Shown here: one piece after another, positions 34,141 to 44,993 of the stretch
Numbering within the stretch: the first letter of the stretch is position 1
Layout of the letters: every line of letters begins with the position of its first letter
Assembly (NCBI RefSeq): GCF_022539505.1
Contig: NC_061509.1
Location: 206,732,254-206,796,253, forward strand
DNA: 64,000 bases
Direction of reading: 5' to 3'
Source: Lolium rigidum
Taxonomy: Eukaryota; Streptophyta; Magnoliopsida; Poales; Poaceae
Translations under genes and position numbers: made by a program
Notes under the pieces: generated by a model
What the model was told of the DNA's origin: nothing
Database searches by the model: none
Seen by the model: the letters and a program-made list of their open reading frames with translations, nothing else

Positions 34141-34779
34141 ACCCCGCTTGATCATAATTTAGTAGATCTGATCCGTTACGGTTGCTCCTTGTTTCATCAA
34201 GGATTAGTTTAACATCCGCAATAGTTAGGCCTTACAAAGGGTTGGAGGATCCAGCGGCGTGTAGGGTGGCGTTTGCTGGCCCTAGAAAGGATGTTCCGGG
34301 GATCAACCTCGTGTTGGTTTTTAGGCCCTCTCTAGGATCGGCTTACGGTCACCGTGCGCGAGCGCGAGGCCCAATCGTGAGTAGGATGATCCGATTATGC
34401 GGTGAAAACCCTAAATCGTCGTAGATCTCATCGGCTTTATCTTGATCAAGCTGTGACCACCATATATTCGGACACCCCGTCCGGATCATGGGTGGATCGG
34501 CTCTCGGAGCCGATTCACAGGATAACCCGAGAGCCGATCGAGGCTCGTATTTAATGTTTACGTGTGTGCCCTGCAGGAAACTAAGCGAGGCATCATCCAC
34601 ACCTTCCCGACCAGGTATAGGTCGGTGGCACGCCCTGCAATTGGCATCGGCGCGTGCGACCAGGAGGCTTTGCGGGCCGTCGCTCCGAGGGACCGGGGCC
34701 AGCCGCAGCCCTAGTTGTTCCCGGCTCTACCGTGTTGACCATCTCTGCCCGCCAGGGGGTTTCTGACGTCAACACATTC

Positions 34780-34797
34780 TGGCACGCCCGGTGGGAC
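34780..34797 (+). other. Primer-binding site of relative A
   Basis: TGGCACGCCCGGTGGGAC lies 5 nt inside the 5' LTR and is identical to the site of the long element. Sharing it is consistent with use of the same tRNA primer. Confidence 0.75.
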
Positions 34798-34835
34798 ACC
34801 CTTCAACATCCACCACATCGCCGTCTGCATCCGAG

Positions 34836-37606
34836 ATGGCGGAAAACACTCCGGTCACGTACGAGGATCTGCCTGATGAGCTCAAGAAGAAACATGACGA
34901 GATCAAGGCAACCCTCGAAGCCGAACTCATCGGCTCCTTCCACCGAACCCGCTCCCATGGCGTCAGGTGGAAGGGTTTCACACCTGAAGGCGCACTCGAT
35001 GGAGTGGATCTGTCCGCCCCGTCGAAGAACGCACCCAGGTCGCTGCGGCGAGGAGATCAACTACATGGTAGCTCATTCGCTGCACCAACACTCTGAGAGC
35101 CTGGTGAACACTTTGGAGCGTGTCGCTCTGCGCGTCGTCCAGGAAATCATGAGCCACCGGTATTCTCCATCGGCACCAGCTCTGGGGACTTTCAAGGGAG
35201 AGATGCCGCTCCAGCCCCAGCCGTTCGCATGGGCAGCACCGGAACTGCCGAACTCATCGGCATACATCGTCTACAAGATTGGTGGTGATCCTAGTGACTA
35301 CCAATTCCTACCTGAGGCACCCAAGGAGATCCCGCACGGATACGCGTGCGCATACGTACCGGACTGCAACGTCTGGGCACTCTCGAACCAGGCTGCAATA
35401 TCAGGGGCCTCTGGAACGGCAGGAGGAACGTCAGGAGCTGATCCTGAGAAGCAACCGTGGCTAGCTAAGTACGCCACTCCGACAAACCTCCAAAGCCCAG
35501 CTCCTGCAGTTGGCTTAGAACCGGAAAAGCAAGCATGGCTGGTTAAATATGCCACCCCGGCGAATCTTCGTGGTTCGACACCTTCAGCCCATCACAACGG
35601 ATCAGATTTGTGCAATTCGAAAGATCGGTCCGGCATGATGCCGAAAAGGAAGACGTTCGGCTACACCAAGCCGTACCCCAACGACTACGAACCGATCCCG
35701 CTACCACCCAAATATCGGCTCCCGGACTTCACGAAGTTTAGTGGATCGGAGGGTTCCAGCTCTATCGAGCATGTGAGCCGATATTTGGCACAAGCTGGGC
35801 ACGATCTCAGCATCAGACGAGTTGCGTGTGAGGTTCTTCGCACAGTCCCTCACAGGATCGGCTTTCGGGTGGTACACATCGCTGCCACCGAACTCCATCC
35901 GGACTTGGAAGCAGTTGGAAGAGCATTTCCATGAGCAGTATCACTCAGAGGCTTCCGATGTTGGTATTGCCGATCTAGCGCAAGTACGACGAAGCGCGGG
36001 AGACAAGTGTCGAATACGTCCAGCGCTTCGAGACCATTAGGAACCGATGCTTTTCGGCTCATATAAGTGAAAAAGAAGCAGTCGAGTTGGCGGTGGTGGG
36101 TCTCTCATCATCAATCAAGGACGTGGCCTCCCAAGCAGTACTACTCCTTCGTTGGCGCACATGGTGCGTAAGCTGTCGCATATGCACAGCGCCACCCGGA
36201 TGTTTACCAGGACAAATTCAAGCGTGCGGTGACCCCGGTTGAGGCGGACGAGGATGAAGGTGCTGCGGGAGATCGGGAGATAGCAAGTGGCTGAATGGAC
36301 TCGAGCGACGGGCCCCGTGACCTGCAAATGGGTGAAGCCACAAGGCCCTCCAAAAGGGTTCGACTTCGACGTGACCAAGACGGAGCAGATTTTTGATCTC
36401 TTACTCACGGAGAAGCATATAAAGGTACCCGAAGGCCACAAGTTCCCCACGGTACAAGAGCTGAACGGAAAGCCGTACTGCAAATGGCATAACACGTTCT
36501 CCCACACCACCAACGACTGCAGGGTGTGGCGGCAGCAGATCCAAATGGCGATAGAAAACGGACGGTTGATTTTCAACCAATACGCCATGAAGGTCGACAC
36601 ACACCCCTTCCCCGCCGTAAACATGGTGGAGTATACTTACCATGGAGGGTGCCAGCCGGATTTCTCGTGCCAAATCAATATGGTAGATCTTGGACACCAC
36701 GCTGGCAAGAATGGAGATGAGGGCAGCTGCTCTCATAGCGAGGATACAGAAGAAGCCGCTCCACGCGATCGGCTCCGCCAAGATGGCAAGCGCTACGTAA
36801 CAGAGGGAGAAGTGAGGAACATAAGATATCAGCGACCTCTCTCTGATCACCTCCTCAACAAGTATGTGAGTCAGTATGACCAACGCCGACGGTCCAGCAA
36901 TGATGATGAAAGAGATCGTCTGGCTAGAGAAGACAGGAGACGTCGTCGACATGATCGTGATGAGGAGGAGCACGTGCGCCGTGCCAAGGAAAAGTTGGGG
37001 GAGCAAGTCGACGAGGATAGGCACTGGGACTGTCCCTTCTTCAGACACTGCTGGGATTCAGGAATGAGCCGATTGCCCACAATCGGCAACTGCCCAGAAT
37101 GCAACCAGAAGAAGAAGGAGACAGCCCACGTGTCCGTGTTCAAGCGCCTAGGGCCTCTCCCGCCACAAAGTAAACGCGCTGAGTCCCCTCGGTTGAAAGA
37201 TCTCGAAGATTCAGAAGACGAGGGAGAAGAAGAAGACAGGTACCACCGGCCAAGGTGGTGCCCTGATGGACTCAGCCGTTCCCGTAAACGCAGGGTTCAG
37301 CGATTGCGCGGCCTGGAGGAAGCCGAGAGGTTATACTTGCATACATTGAGGAAGGCAAGGCCTGATCTGGCTGCGAAGGTTCAACAAACCCTGGATGAAG
37401 AGGGTCATCCACGGAAAATGGAGTGGCGCCCCAAGCAAAGGAAAGCCGATGATGAAACATCGGCTGGCAAAAACATGGTGCTCGTCCTTCCGACGAAGCT
37501 TAGTGCTCCACGTTTACACGATGCACTCAAGGTGGACGACAGCAAGCGCTCCAACATGATAAAGTCAGAGATTGGGCTGGTTTTATCCACCGGCCTAACC
37601 ATGTAG
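34836..37606 (+). pseudogene. gag of relative A, several frameshifts, ends without protease
   Basis: The start is the ATG at 34836 (MAENTPVTYEDLPDELKKKHDE). Frames change near 35030, 35810, 35990 and 36290. Blocks in order are EINYMVAHSLHQHSE, EIPHGYACAYVPDCN, KYRLPDFTKFSGSEGSSSIE, SLTGSAFGWYTSLPPNSIR, CKWHNTFSHTTNDC, an Arg/Asp-rich region, and CPFFRHC..CPEC. The last open part is 36287-37606. Compared with the long element, the protease DTG region has been deleted: the frame jumps from the FVLPTKLSAP segment straight to GLVLSTGLTM and stops. Confidence 0.85.
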
Positions 37607-38767
37607 CTGGAGCAAATCAATGAGCAAACGTGGCGAGGCTGATCCTTGTGATCGGCCCCCAAAAGTTTATGAAGGAACATTACAAAACCTTCATCGAATA
37701 AGCAACGTGGAGGCCGATCCCAGCAATCGGCCAAAATTATCCTCACCATCCATTCTGCCTGGGTTCAACATTTAATCCGACAGAGCCGATACCATCAAAC
37801 CTCTTGAAAGAATCGGCTCGGGGGGGCACCCAGGTGGATAAAACACAAGGATATGCAGTAGAAGTGTCTCATCCTTTGGTGATGAGTATTAAAGTATGGG
37901 GGGCGATGCATAAATCGGCCGTAAAAATTCGAAAAATTCTGAGCACAGCCGATGCAGCAGACATCGACTTAAGGATATAAAAGCCGATGCATGGCCATCG
38001 ACTCAAGAGGTGTAACTGTAACTGTCAGAGGATCAATGGAGGGAAGTGGACCACGAAGAGAGGCTGTGATGGGAGAACTCCTCAATGGAGTGGTTCAATG
38101 GTTCAATGGCTCAGGTTCTCTCTTCAAGAACAATGCCAAGAACAGCATGGATGTGCAGATCGGGCTAAGGCGGTCCGAAGAAGCTCGGGGGCAGCTCACC
38201 CTAAAGGTTCTCTCGCTTCCGAAGAGCCGATTTTGCCGGGAATCGGCTGGCTCTACATGAGTGTTCTCTCGTACATTGATCTGGCCTAGGCCCCTTTGTC
38301 TCGAATGGCATGCCCTCGTCTCTGTTTCGCCTTGACTGAGACTCGGGGGGCAGCTGGCCTGATAGATGCTCTGTTTTTTGAAAAGCCGATCGGTTAGCCA
38401 TCGGCTAGTTCTGTGCCGCGATTTGCGTCAAGGGTGATGATCTGGCGGAACTCAAGTTCATTGTTCGGAAGGATGAAGGATAATTCATGACGACTTGATG
38501 TGTTGACATCGGCTTATTGAGTTTTGACCAAGATTCCAGTCACCCTGTGGTCGAAAGATGAGGGGCGGATTACGAGAGACCGATGCGTTGCCATCGGCTC
38601 ATTGAGAATCGGTTCAAAAGAAATCGGCAATGCCAAATTGGGGAAATTTCTTCATTAATAAACAGGATTTCTTACAAAGGAAGAACCGATTACTCAAAGA
38701 AGGAAGAACAAAAGAAGGGTCTATTGACCAATTTACTACTGCTAGGCCTATACTAGTAGATCCTAAT
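37607..38767 (+). other. Spacer replacing pol in relative A, rich in GCCGATG/CATCGGC palindromes
   Basis: About 1.16 kb with no ORF of note. It is studded with palindromic words such as AGCCGATGCATGGCCATCGA (37981-38000), GCCGATCGGTTAGCCATCGGC (38384-38404) and CCGATGCGTTGCCATCGG (38581-38598). A segment at 38322-38356, containing CTCGGGGGGCAGCTGGC, matches in reverse orientation 45430-45465 of relative B, so the spacer is shared. Confidence 0.7.
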
Positions 38768-39209
38768 CTACGGGCCATCACTGCCCTCGTCGTCATCCTC
38801 GGAACTCTCATCGGCACTGCTGCCGATGGGCTCCTCGTCGCTACTCCCGTAGCCCTCTACAGGAGCTTCATCCCCGTCTTCATCATCGTTGCTGTCGTCG
38901 TCCCACCACATGCGGAGGCGTTTCGCCGGCGGGTAGCCCTCGAGGGAGTCGTCGTCGTCTTCCTCTTCCTCTTCTTCAGAGGTGGGGCAGCCGTCCCAGG
39001 GGAACCGGTCGTCCTCGCTTCGACTCCAGCTCCCCGTCGGCGAGGAACTGAAGATCTTCATCCCCGCTGGTCAAGGACTTGTCGTCCTCGGACCAAATGG
39101 AGGAGGCATGGCTCTCTTCGTCCCATTCTTCTGGGGCACGGATTTCCGGCGGCGTCTCGCGGGATGAGGAGGACCCGTAGGAAAGCTCCGAGGAGGAGGA
39201 AGAAGACAT
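38768..39209 (-). pseudogene. Antisense acidic Ser-rich ORF of relative A, one frameshift
   Basis: Starting at 39209 on the minus strand in CCACCATGT context, it reads MSSSSSSELSYGSSSS, then PEEWDEESHASSIWSEDD. A one-base change near 39010 moves to the frame SRSEDDRFPWDG..SEEEEEEDDDD, then PPAKRLR, then EGYGSSDEE. The C-terminal GSDGP ending is shared with the copy at 40857-41360. The break is single and recent-looking. The homologues in the other two elements are uninterrupted. Confidence 0.75.
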
Positions 39210-39277
39210 GGTGGCACAGCGGGTTTTTTTGGTGCTAAGGCGAGGAGGACGAAGGAGGCGCAAGCTGTTGAGAACGG

Positions 39278-39284
39278 TTAAATA
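39278..39284 (-). promoter_or_regulatory. TATA-like box of the antisense ORF, relative A
   Basis: The minus strand reads CCCTTTTATTTAACCG, 75 nt upstream of the ATG at 39209. It is identical in core to the boxes of the other two copies. Confidence 0.6.
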
Positions 39285-39480
39285 AAAGGGATATGAGGGA
39301 GATTCAATGCCACAGCAGTTTCCGAGGAGATGTTGCCCAACAGGAAGGTTTTGCGGCCACGTGGAGAAGTGGAGGGGGCAATGCATCATGATGAGGATTC
39401 TGCGGCGGTCTTTTGTTCTGCCACGACATGACCCGAGGAAAGAAGAGCATAATGATTTTGGAAATGTCATTTCCAAAACC

Positions 39481-39491
39481 AGGGGGGCATG
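39481..39491 (+). other. Polypurine tract of relative A
   Basis: AGGGGGGCATG is adjacent to the 3' LTR start at 39492. Its counterparts are at 33521-33531 and 44299-44309 on the minus strand. Confidence 0.65.
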
Positions 39492-40660
39492 TGTTATCAC
39501 CAGAATTTGACCGAGTCAGAGGTGGGCCGCGATCAAGATGGACTTGAAGATTATATATAGAAGAAATACATGAATCGGCCTCGTATGCAACGTTTGGGCT
39601 AGTTTACCCTTGTATCATGTAACATATTAGATTACGTGTCGGTTAGGAGTTAGAGTTTTACCCGTGCACGGTTAGGTGCACACCTAAATTAGAAAGTCCC
39701 CGGGACTATAAATATGTATCTAGGGTTTATGGAATAAACAACAACCAACGTTCAACCACAAACAAATCTCGGCGCATCGCCAACTCCTTCGTCTCGAGGG
39801 TTTCTACCGGTAGCACCATGCTGCCTAGATCGCATCTTGCGATCTAGGCAGCACAAGCCTGCCCACGTTGTTCATGCGTTGCTCGTACTGAAGCCTTTTT
39901 GATGGCGAGCAACGTAGTTATCTTAGATGTGTTAGGGTTAGCATTGTTCTTCGAATTACATGCTTTCGTTATGCAACCCTTGCACGTCTAGCCGCCCTTA
40001 CACCTATCTTAGGTGTAGGGGCGGCACCCCGCTTGATCATAATTTAGTAGATCTGATCAGTTACGGTTGCTCCTTGTTTCATCAAGGATTAGTTTAACAT
40101 CCGCAATAGTTAGGCCTTACAAAGGGTTGGAGGATCCAGCGGCGTGTAGGGTGGCGTTTGCTGGCCCTAGAAAGGATGTTCCGGGGATCAACCTCGTGTT
40201 GGTTTTTAGGCCCTGTCTAGGATCGGCTTACGGTCACCGTGCGCGAGCGCGAGGCCCAATCGTGAGTAGGATGATCCGATTATGCGGTGAAAACCCTAAA
40301 TCGTCGTAGATCTCATCAGCTTTATCTTGATCAAGCAGGACCACCATATATTCGGACACCCCGTCCGGATCATGGGTGGATCGGCTCCTGGAGCCGATTC
40401 ACAGGATAACCTGAGAGCCAATCGAGGCTCGTATTTAATGTTTACGTGTGTGCCCTGCAGGAAACTAAGCGAGGCATCATCCACACCTTCCTGACCAGGT
40501 ATAGGTCAGGTGGCACGCCCTTGCAATTGGCATCGGCGCGTGCGACCAGGAGGCTTTGCGGGCCGTCGCTCTGAGGGACTGGGGCCAGCCGCAGCCCTAG
40601 TTGTTCCCGGCTCTACCGTGTTGACCATCTCTGCCCGCCAGGGGGTTTCTGACGTCAACA
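39492..40660 (+). repeat. 3' LTR of relative A
   Basis: It has the same length as the 5' LTR and is about 99% identical by eye. It is preceded by the purine tract AGGGGGGCATG at 39481-39491, which fits the plus-strand primer site. Confidence 0.92.
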
Positions 40661-40777
40661 CCATCGCAGTATCCTTTCATCATGATGCCTTGCCTTCTCA
40701 ACTTCCCTGCACGATTTGACAGTTTTGGCACCACGTCCTCGGAAATTACCGCAGCATTAAATCTCTACTATATCCCC

Positions 40778-40789
40778 TTTTATTTAACC
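40778..40789 (+). promoter_or_regulatory. TATA-like box of the antisense ORF, long element
   Basis: CTTTTATTTAACC is preceded by a GCATTAAATCTC block. Both are kept upstream of the homologous ORFs at 44499-44505 (plus) and 39278-39284 (minus). Spacing to the ATG is 75-78 nt in all three, so this is a good candidate core promoter. Confidence 0.65.
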
Positions 40790-40856
40790 ACGTCGAGCAA
40801 CTCGCCTCTTCATCCCCTTGCTCCGTACTAGCAATCTAAAAGCCCTCCTCTACACC

Positions 40857-41360
40857 ATGGACTCCTCCTCCTCCTCTGCCTCATCGGCTCTCTCCTTCCA
40901 ATCCTCTTCCTCGAGCGAGCCGATGCCGGAGTACAACCAGATGGAGGCGTACAATAGGCGTGCTCCCGAGCATTGGGACAAGAGGGACTGGAACTTCGAC
41001 TTCGTGACAGATGGCCCACCCCTGACCGTCGTCGGATCAGATGACGATTTGCCCCTGACCGACGGGGAAGACGACCTCCGGTTCCTCGTCGACGGGGAAC
41101 TGGAGGCGGAGAGTGAGGACGACCTCTTCTCCTGGGGTGACTTCACTTCCTCCGACGAAGAGGAGGAAGAGGAGGACAACACCTCCTCCGACGAATACCC
41201 GCCGGCAAAGCGCTTCCGCGCCGGGTCGGATGACGACGATGACGACGACGAGGAGGAAGAAGCCCCTGCAGAGGGCTACGGCAGCAGCGACGAGGAGCTC
41301 GCCAGCAGCAGCGCCGATGGCGGCTACGACGGCGACGACGAGGGCAGCGACGGCCCTTAG
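40857..41360 (+). CDS. Antisense acidic Ser-rich ORF of the long Gypsy element
   Basis: The frame encodes 167 residues on the strand opposite gag-pol, between integrase and the 3' LTR. The ATG sits in ACACCATGG context, 76 nt after a TATTTAA box. The N-terminus is Ser-rich (MDSSSSSASS). The middle has repeated acidic runs (SSDEEEEEED). The C-terminus carries a PPAKRFR basic patch and a conserved EGYGSSDEELASSSA tail. The pattern suggests a nuclear acidic protein or regulator, but function is unknown. Homologues lie at 44577-44993 and 38768-39209 in the relatives, in the same antisense position. Antisense additional ORFs are known in some Tat-lineage elements such as maize Grande; I do not know this sequence. 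Confidence 0.75.
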   Translation: MDSSSSSASSALSFQSSSSSEPMPEYNQMEAYNRRAPEHWDKRDWNFDFVTDGPPLTVVGSDDDLPLTDGEDDLRFLVDGELEAESEDDLFSWGDFTSSDEEEEEEDNTSSDEYPPAKRFRAGSDDDDDDDEEEEAPAEGYGSSDEELASSSADGGYDGDDEGSDGP

Positions 41361-41744
41361 ATTAGGGACTACTAGCATAGGACTAGTAATAGCAATCTGC
41401 TCTTCTTTTGTTCTTCCTTTCCTGAGCAATCGTCTCTTCTCTGTAAAAAATCCCCTTTTAATCAATGAAGAAGGATTCCATGCTTGATTCTTCCGATCAT
41501 CAAAATAAATCAATGCTCAAAGAGCCGATGGCAACGCATCGGTCTTTACAAAAAACGCCAGCAAGGCCAGCCCCAAAAATTCAACCGGTGACCTGATACT
41601 TGCTTGTGATAGTTGTTCCTCTATAGTCGATGGCTACGCATCGGCTTTTAGTTCTAAAGTCGATGTCAGTGCATCGGCTGTGCTTTGCATATTAAATATT
41701 TTTTTATTTTTTACTGGCCAATTTCATGCATCGGCCCCCATATT

Positions 41745-43135
41745 TCACTGTCCATCTTCCCACATACTCGGGAAATATTTCTTGAGATGCTGACCATTGA
41801 CAGCCACTGAGAACTTCGCACCACTCAGCTCCTCGAGCATGTATGCATTGCCCTTTAAAACTTGGTCGACCCTGTACGGCCCGTGCCAATTTGGAGACCA
41901 TTTACCATACACCTTGTCCTTAGTCCCCAATGGCAATACAGCTTCCCATACTAGATCACCAACGTGGAACTCCTTTGGCTTCACCTTCTTATTATATGCA
42001 CGAGCTACCTTGGCTTTGTTCTCTTTAATCTTCTCAAGCGACCAAAGTCTAAGTTCCGTGACATCCTCAATGCTATCACTCATCGTGGCAGCATATTCTT
42101 CGCTTGTTAAATCATTCTGAAACGTAATCCGCCTCGAGCCAGCCGTGATTTCCCAGGGCAACACTGCTTCTTGTCCATAGACCAGATGGTATGGCGAGGT
42201 TTTTACCGCTCCATGACATGACATGCGATAAGCCCACAAAGCCTCTGACAATACCTCGTGCCAACGTCTAGGGTGCTCGTCGATTTTCCTCTTAATCAGC
42301 TTGATAAGGCTCTTGTTGGACGCTTCAGCCTGCCCATTTTCTTGCGCATAGTATGGAGACGATCGGATCAGCTTAATTCCCATGTCCTCGCAGAACTCTC
42401 TAAACTCGCGAGAAATGAAGACCGAACCTCCATCGGTCGTGATATTCTGGGGAATCCCGAATCTGTGAATGACATGCTCTTTCACAAAATTAATAACATC
42501 GGCCGATGCTACTGACTTCATAGGAACGGCCTCCACCCATTTAGTAAAATAATCTGTGATGGCCAAAATCCACACATGGCCTTTGCTCGATGGAGGATTG
42601 ATTTTGCCGATCATATCCATACCCCAACCTCGAAACGGCCAAGGCTTGATGATGGGGTTCATTGCTGATGCAGGTGCCATCTGAATTTTCCCAAACTTCT
42701 GACATGCTTGACACCCTTTATAGTAATTAAAACAATCCTCCAGCATGGTGGGCCAATAAAACCCCGATCGCCTGATCAACCATTTCATCTTATGAGCGGA
42801 CTGATGAGTTCCACAGGCGCCTTCATGTACCTCGTGTAAGAGCCGATTTGACTCGGCTGGCCCCAAACACCTGAGAAGTAATCCTTCCAAAGTCATGTAG
42901 AACATGTCATCCCCAATAAGGACATACTTCATGGCCTTGTACCTTATCCGTTTAGGTGCCCCCCGAGCCGAATCTTTCAAGTAATTGAAGATATCGGCTC
43001 TCCAATCATCCGGCTCCATGAACTGTACCTGGACATCGGCTCCATCTACTATGTCCTTGTAGCCTGACGCCATCTGTGCGAGATCGTTCGCCTCGGTAAT
43101 CTGCGACCTCGGGACCCAATTGAAGTTTATGTACC
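41745..43135 (-). pseudogene. pol: integrase part of the long Gypsy element, separated by insertion
   Basis: This open stretch continues pol after the nested element. It shows an H-H-C-C zinc domain (HEVHEGACGTHQ..CQACQKFG) near 42700-42840. The catalytic core has Asp in LAITDYFTKWVEA near 42545-42575, Asp in ITTDGGSVF near 42425-42445, and Glu in the ENGQAEASNKS segment near 42315-42345. A WHGPYRV motif lies near 41875. No chromodomain follows, supporting Tat rather than chromovirus. Integrase would join element DNA to chromosomes. It is intact as an ORF but cut off from RT by the 7.6-kb insertion. Confidence 0.88.
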
Positions 43136-44298
43136 TGTTGCGGTCAGAAACCCACCGGCGGGCAGCGACGGGCAACACCGTAGAGCCGGGAATCTCCCAG
43201 GACTGCGGCTGGCCCTGGTCCCTCCGAGCGACGGCCCGCAAAGCCTTCGGCACGCACGTCCGATGCTGATGCAGGGCGTGCCACCTGACCTATACCTGGT
43301 CGTGAAGGTGTTGGATGATGCCTCGCTTAGTTTCCCGCATGGCATACACGTAAACATTAAATACGAGCCTCGATCGGCTCTCGGGTTATCCTCGTGAATC
43401 GGCTCAAAGAGCCGATCCACCCATGATGCGTACGAGGTGTACGATCAGATGGTGGTCCTGCTTGATCAAGATAAAGCTAAAGCGACCTACTACGATTTGG
43501 GGTTTTCACCGCATAATCGGAACATCCTACTCGTGATCGAGCTCGGCGGCCACGCACGGTGATCGTAAACCGACCCTAGACAAGGCCTAAAAACCAACAC
43601 GAAGTTGATCCTCGGAACATCCTGTCTAGGGCTAGCAAACTACACCGTACGCGCCACTGGATCCTTCGACCCGTTTGTAAGGCCTAACAATGCAGATATT
43701 AAACTAATCCTTGAAGAACAAGGAGCAATCATAACGGATCGGATCTACTAAACAATGATCAAGCGGGGTGCCGCCCTTACACCCAAGATAGTTGTAAGGG
43801 CGGCTAGATGCCTAAGGGTTGCACGACGATAGCATATGATACGAAGAACAATGCTAACCCTAACACATCTATGATAACTACGTTGCTCGGCATCAAAAAG
43901 GCTTCAGCACGAGCAACGCATGAACGACGAATAAACGTGTGCTGCCTAGATCGCAAGATGCGATCTAGGCAGCATGGTGCTTACCCGGAAGAAACCCTCG
44001 AGACGGGGGAGTTGGCGATGCGCCGAGATTGGTTTGTGGTGAACGTGATTGTTGTTTATTTCATAAACCCTAGATACATATTTATAGTCTATAGACTTTC
44101 TAACGTGGGAATAATCCCAACCGGGCACGAGCCCAAACTCTATCTAACCGACACGTATCCTACTATGGTACAGATACACGGGCAAACTAGCCCAAACTTT
44201 GTATACAAGGCCAATTCATGTATTTCTTCTATGTATATTCTTCAAGCCCATCTCCAATCGCGGCCCACCTCTGATCCGGTCAAATTCTGGTGATAACA
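43136..44298 (-). repeat. 3' LTR of relative B
   Basis: 1163 bp with TG..CA ends. Hairpin 1 lies at 43940-43974 and hairpin 3 at 43770-43804, each able to form a long stem around an AGA loop on this strand. Confidence 0.9.
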
Positions 44299-44498
44299 CA
44301 TGCCCCCCTGGTTTTGGAAATGTCATTTCCAAAATCATTATGCTTTTCCTTCGTCGGGTCATGTCGTGGCAGAGCAAAATCGTTGCAGAGTCTTTCACCA
44401 CGTCGCCTCGCCTCCTTGGCTTCTCTGCATGAATTGATAGTTTCGGCATCACGTCCTCGAAAACCGTCGCGGCATTAAATCTCCACTATATCTCCTTT

Positions 44499-44505
44499 TA
44501 TTTAA
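44499..44505 (+). promoter_or_regulatory. TATA-like box of the antisense ORF, relative B
   Basis: CCTTTTATTTAACCG is 78 nt upstream of the ATG at 44577, after GGCATTAAATCTCCAC. An AATCAATAAGAAT word near 45093-45105, about 100 nt after the stop, may serve as polyadenylation signal. Confidence 0.6.
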
Positions 44506-44576
44506 CCGCATTGAGTAATTCGCTTCTTCATCCTCTCCCTCAGTATCAGACACCGAAAAAAAAAACCTTTCCCACC

Positions 44577-44993
44577 ATGGATTCATCCTCCTCCTCCGCT
44601 GCATCGGCCATCTCCTTCCAATCCTCTTCCTCAAGCGAGCCGACGCAAGAGCACAACCAACATGAAGAGCCGGAGTGGGACTTTGGCTTCGTGCCCGACG
44701 GCCCACCTGAAGCCCTCGTCGGGTCAGATGGGGATTCGCCCCTGCCCGATGAAGAAGAGGAGGGTGGAGAAGATGAAACCTCCTCCGACGAGGAAGAAGA
44801 GGAGGGCGACACTTCCTCTGATGAGCCGCCGGCGAAGCGCTTCCGCGGCTGGGCCTGGTCCGATGACGACGAGGATGACGATGAAGAGGAAGAAGCCCCC
44901 ATCGAGGGCTACGGCAGTAGCGACGAGGAGCTTGCCAGCAGCAGCACCGGCGGCGGCTACAATGGCGATGATGAGGACAGCAACAGCCCCTAG
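44577..44993 (+). CDS. Antisense acidic Ser-rich ORF of relative B, intact
   Basis: The frame encodes 138 residues on the strand opposite gag, with the ATG in CCCACCATGG context. It starts MDSSSSSAASAISFQSSSSS, has a short aromatic-acidic block (EPEWDFGFVPDGPP), then acidic runs, PPAKRFRG, and EGYGSSDEELASSST near the end. It is shorter than the 167-residue copy mainly by loss of central residues, and the frame stays open. The gag of the same element is broken many times, so an open antisense frame here is notable. Cellular role is unknown. Confidence 0.75.
   Translation: MDSSSSSAASAISFQSSSSSEPTQEHNQHEEPEWDFGFVPDGPPEALVGSDGDSPLPDEEEEGGEDETSSDEEEEEGDTSSDEPPAKRFRGWAWSDDDEDDDEEEEAPIEGYGSSDEELASSSTGGGYNGDDEDSNSP

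Larger units (their letters stand above)
33606..34774 (+). repeat. 5' LTR of relative A
   Basis: TGTTATCACCAG start and GACGTCAACA end. A TATA box (CTATAAATA) lies at 33820-33828. The transcribed leader would hold hairpins at 33934-33968, 33992-34029 and 34106-34140. Confidence 0.92.
33606..40660 (+). mobile_element. Non-autonomous Gypsy relative A, nested near the 3' LTR
   Basis: Two LTRs of 1169 bp bound the 7055-bp element. CCATC is duplicated at 33601-33605 and 40661-40665 inside the long Gypsy element. Plus-strand order is LTR, PBS, gag (frameshifted), spacer, antisense ORF, PPT, LTR. Protease, RT, RNase H and integrase are all absent. LTRs differ by roughly a dozen substitutions and four small indels by eye. 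Its LTR, PBS, gag and antisense ORF are clearly related to the host element, which could have been the source of mobilising enzymes. Confidence 0.93.

Noticed and set aside
34654..34835. Upstream extension of the gag ORF of relative A into the LTR
   Set aside because: The extension lies in LTR and PBS sequence; the homologous start is the ATG at 34836, in a different frame from the long open stretch.
43136..43253. N-terminal extension of the integrase ORF
   Set aside because: These codons are LTR sequence of relative B read through by chance; pol sequence starts at 43135.
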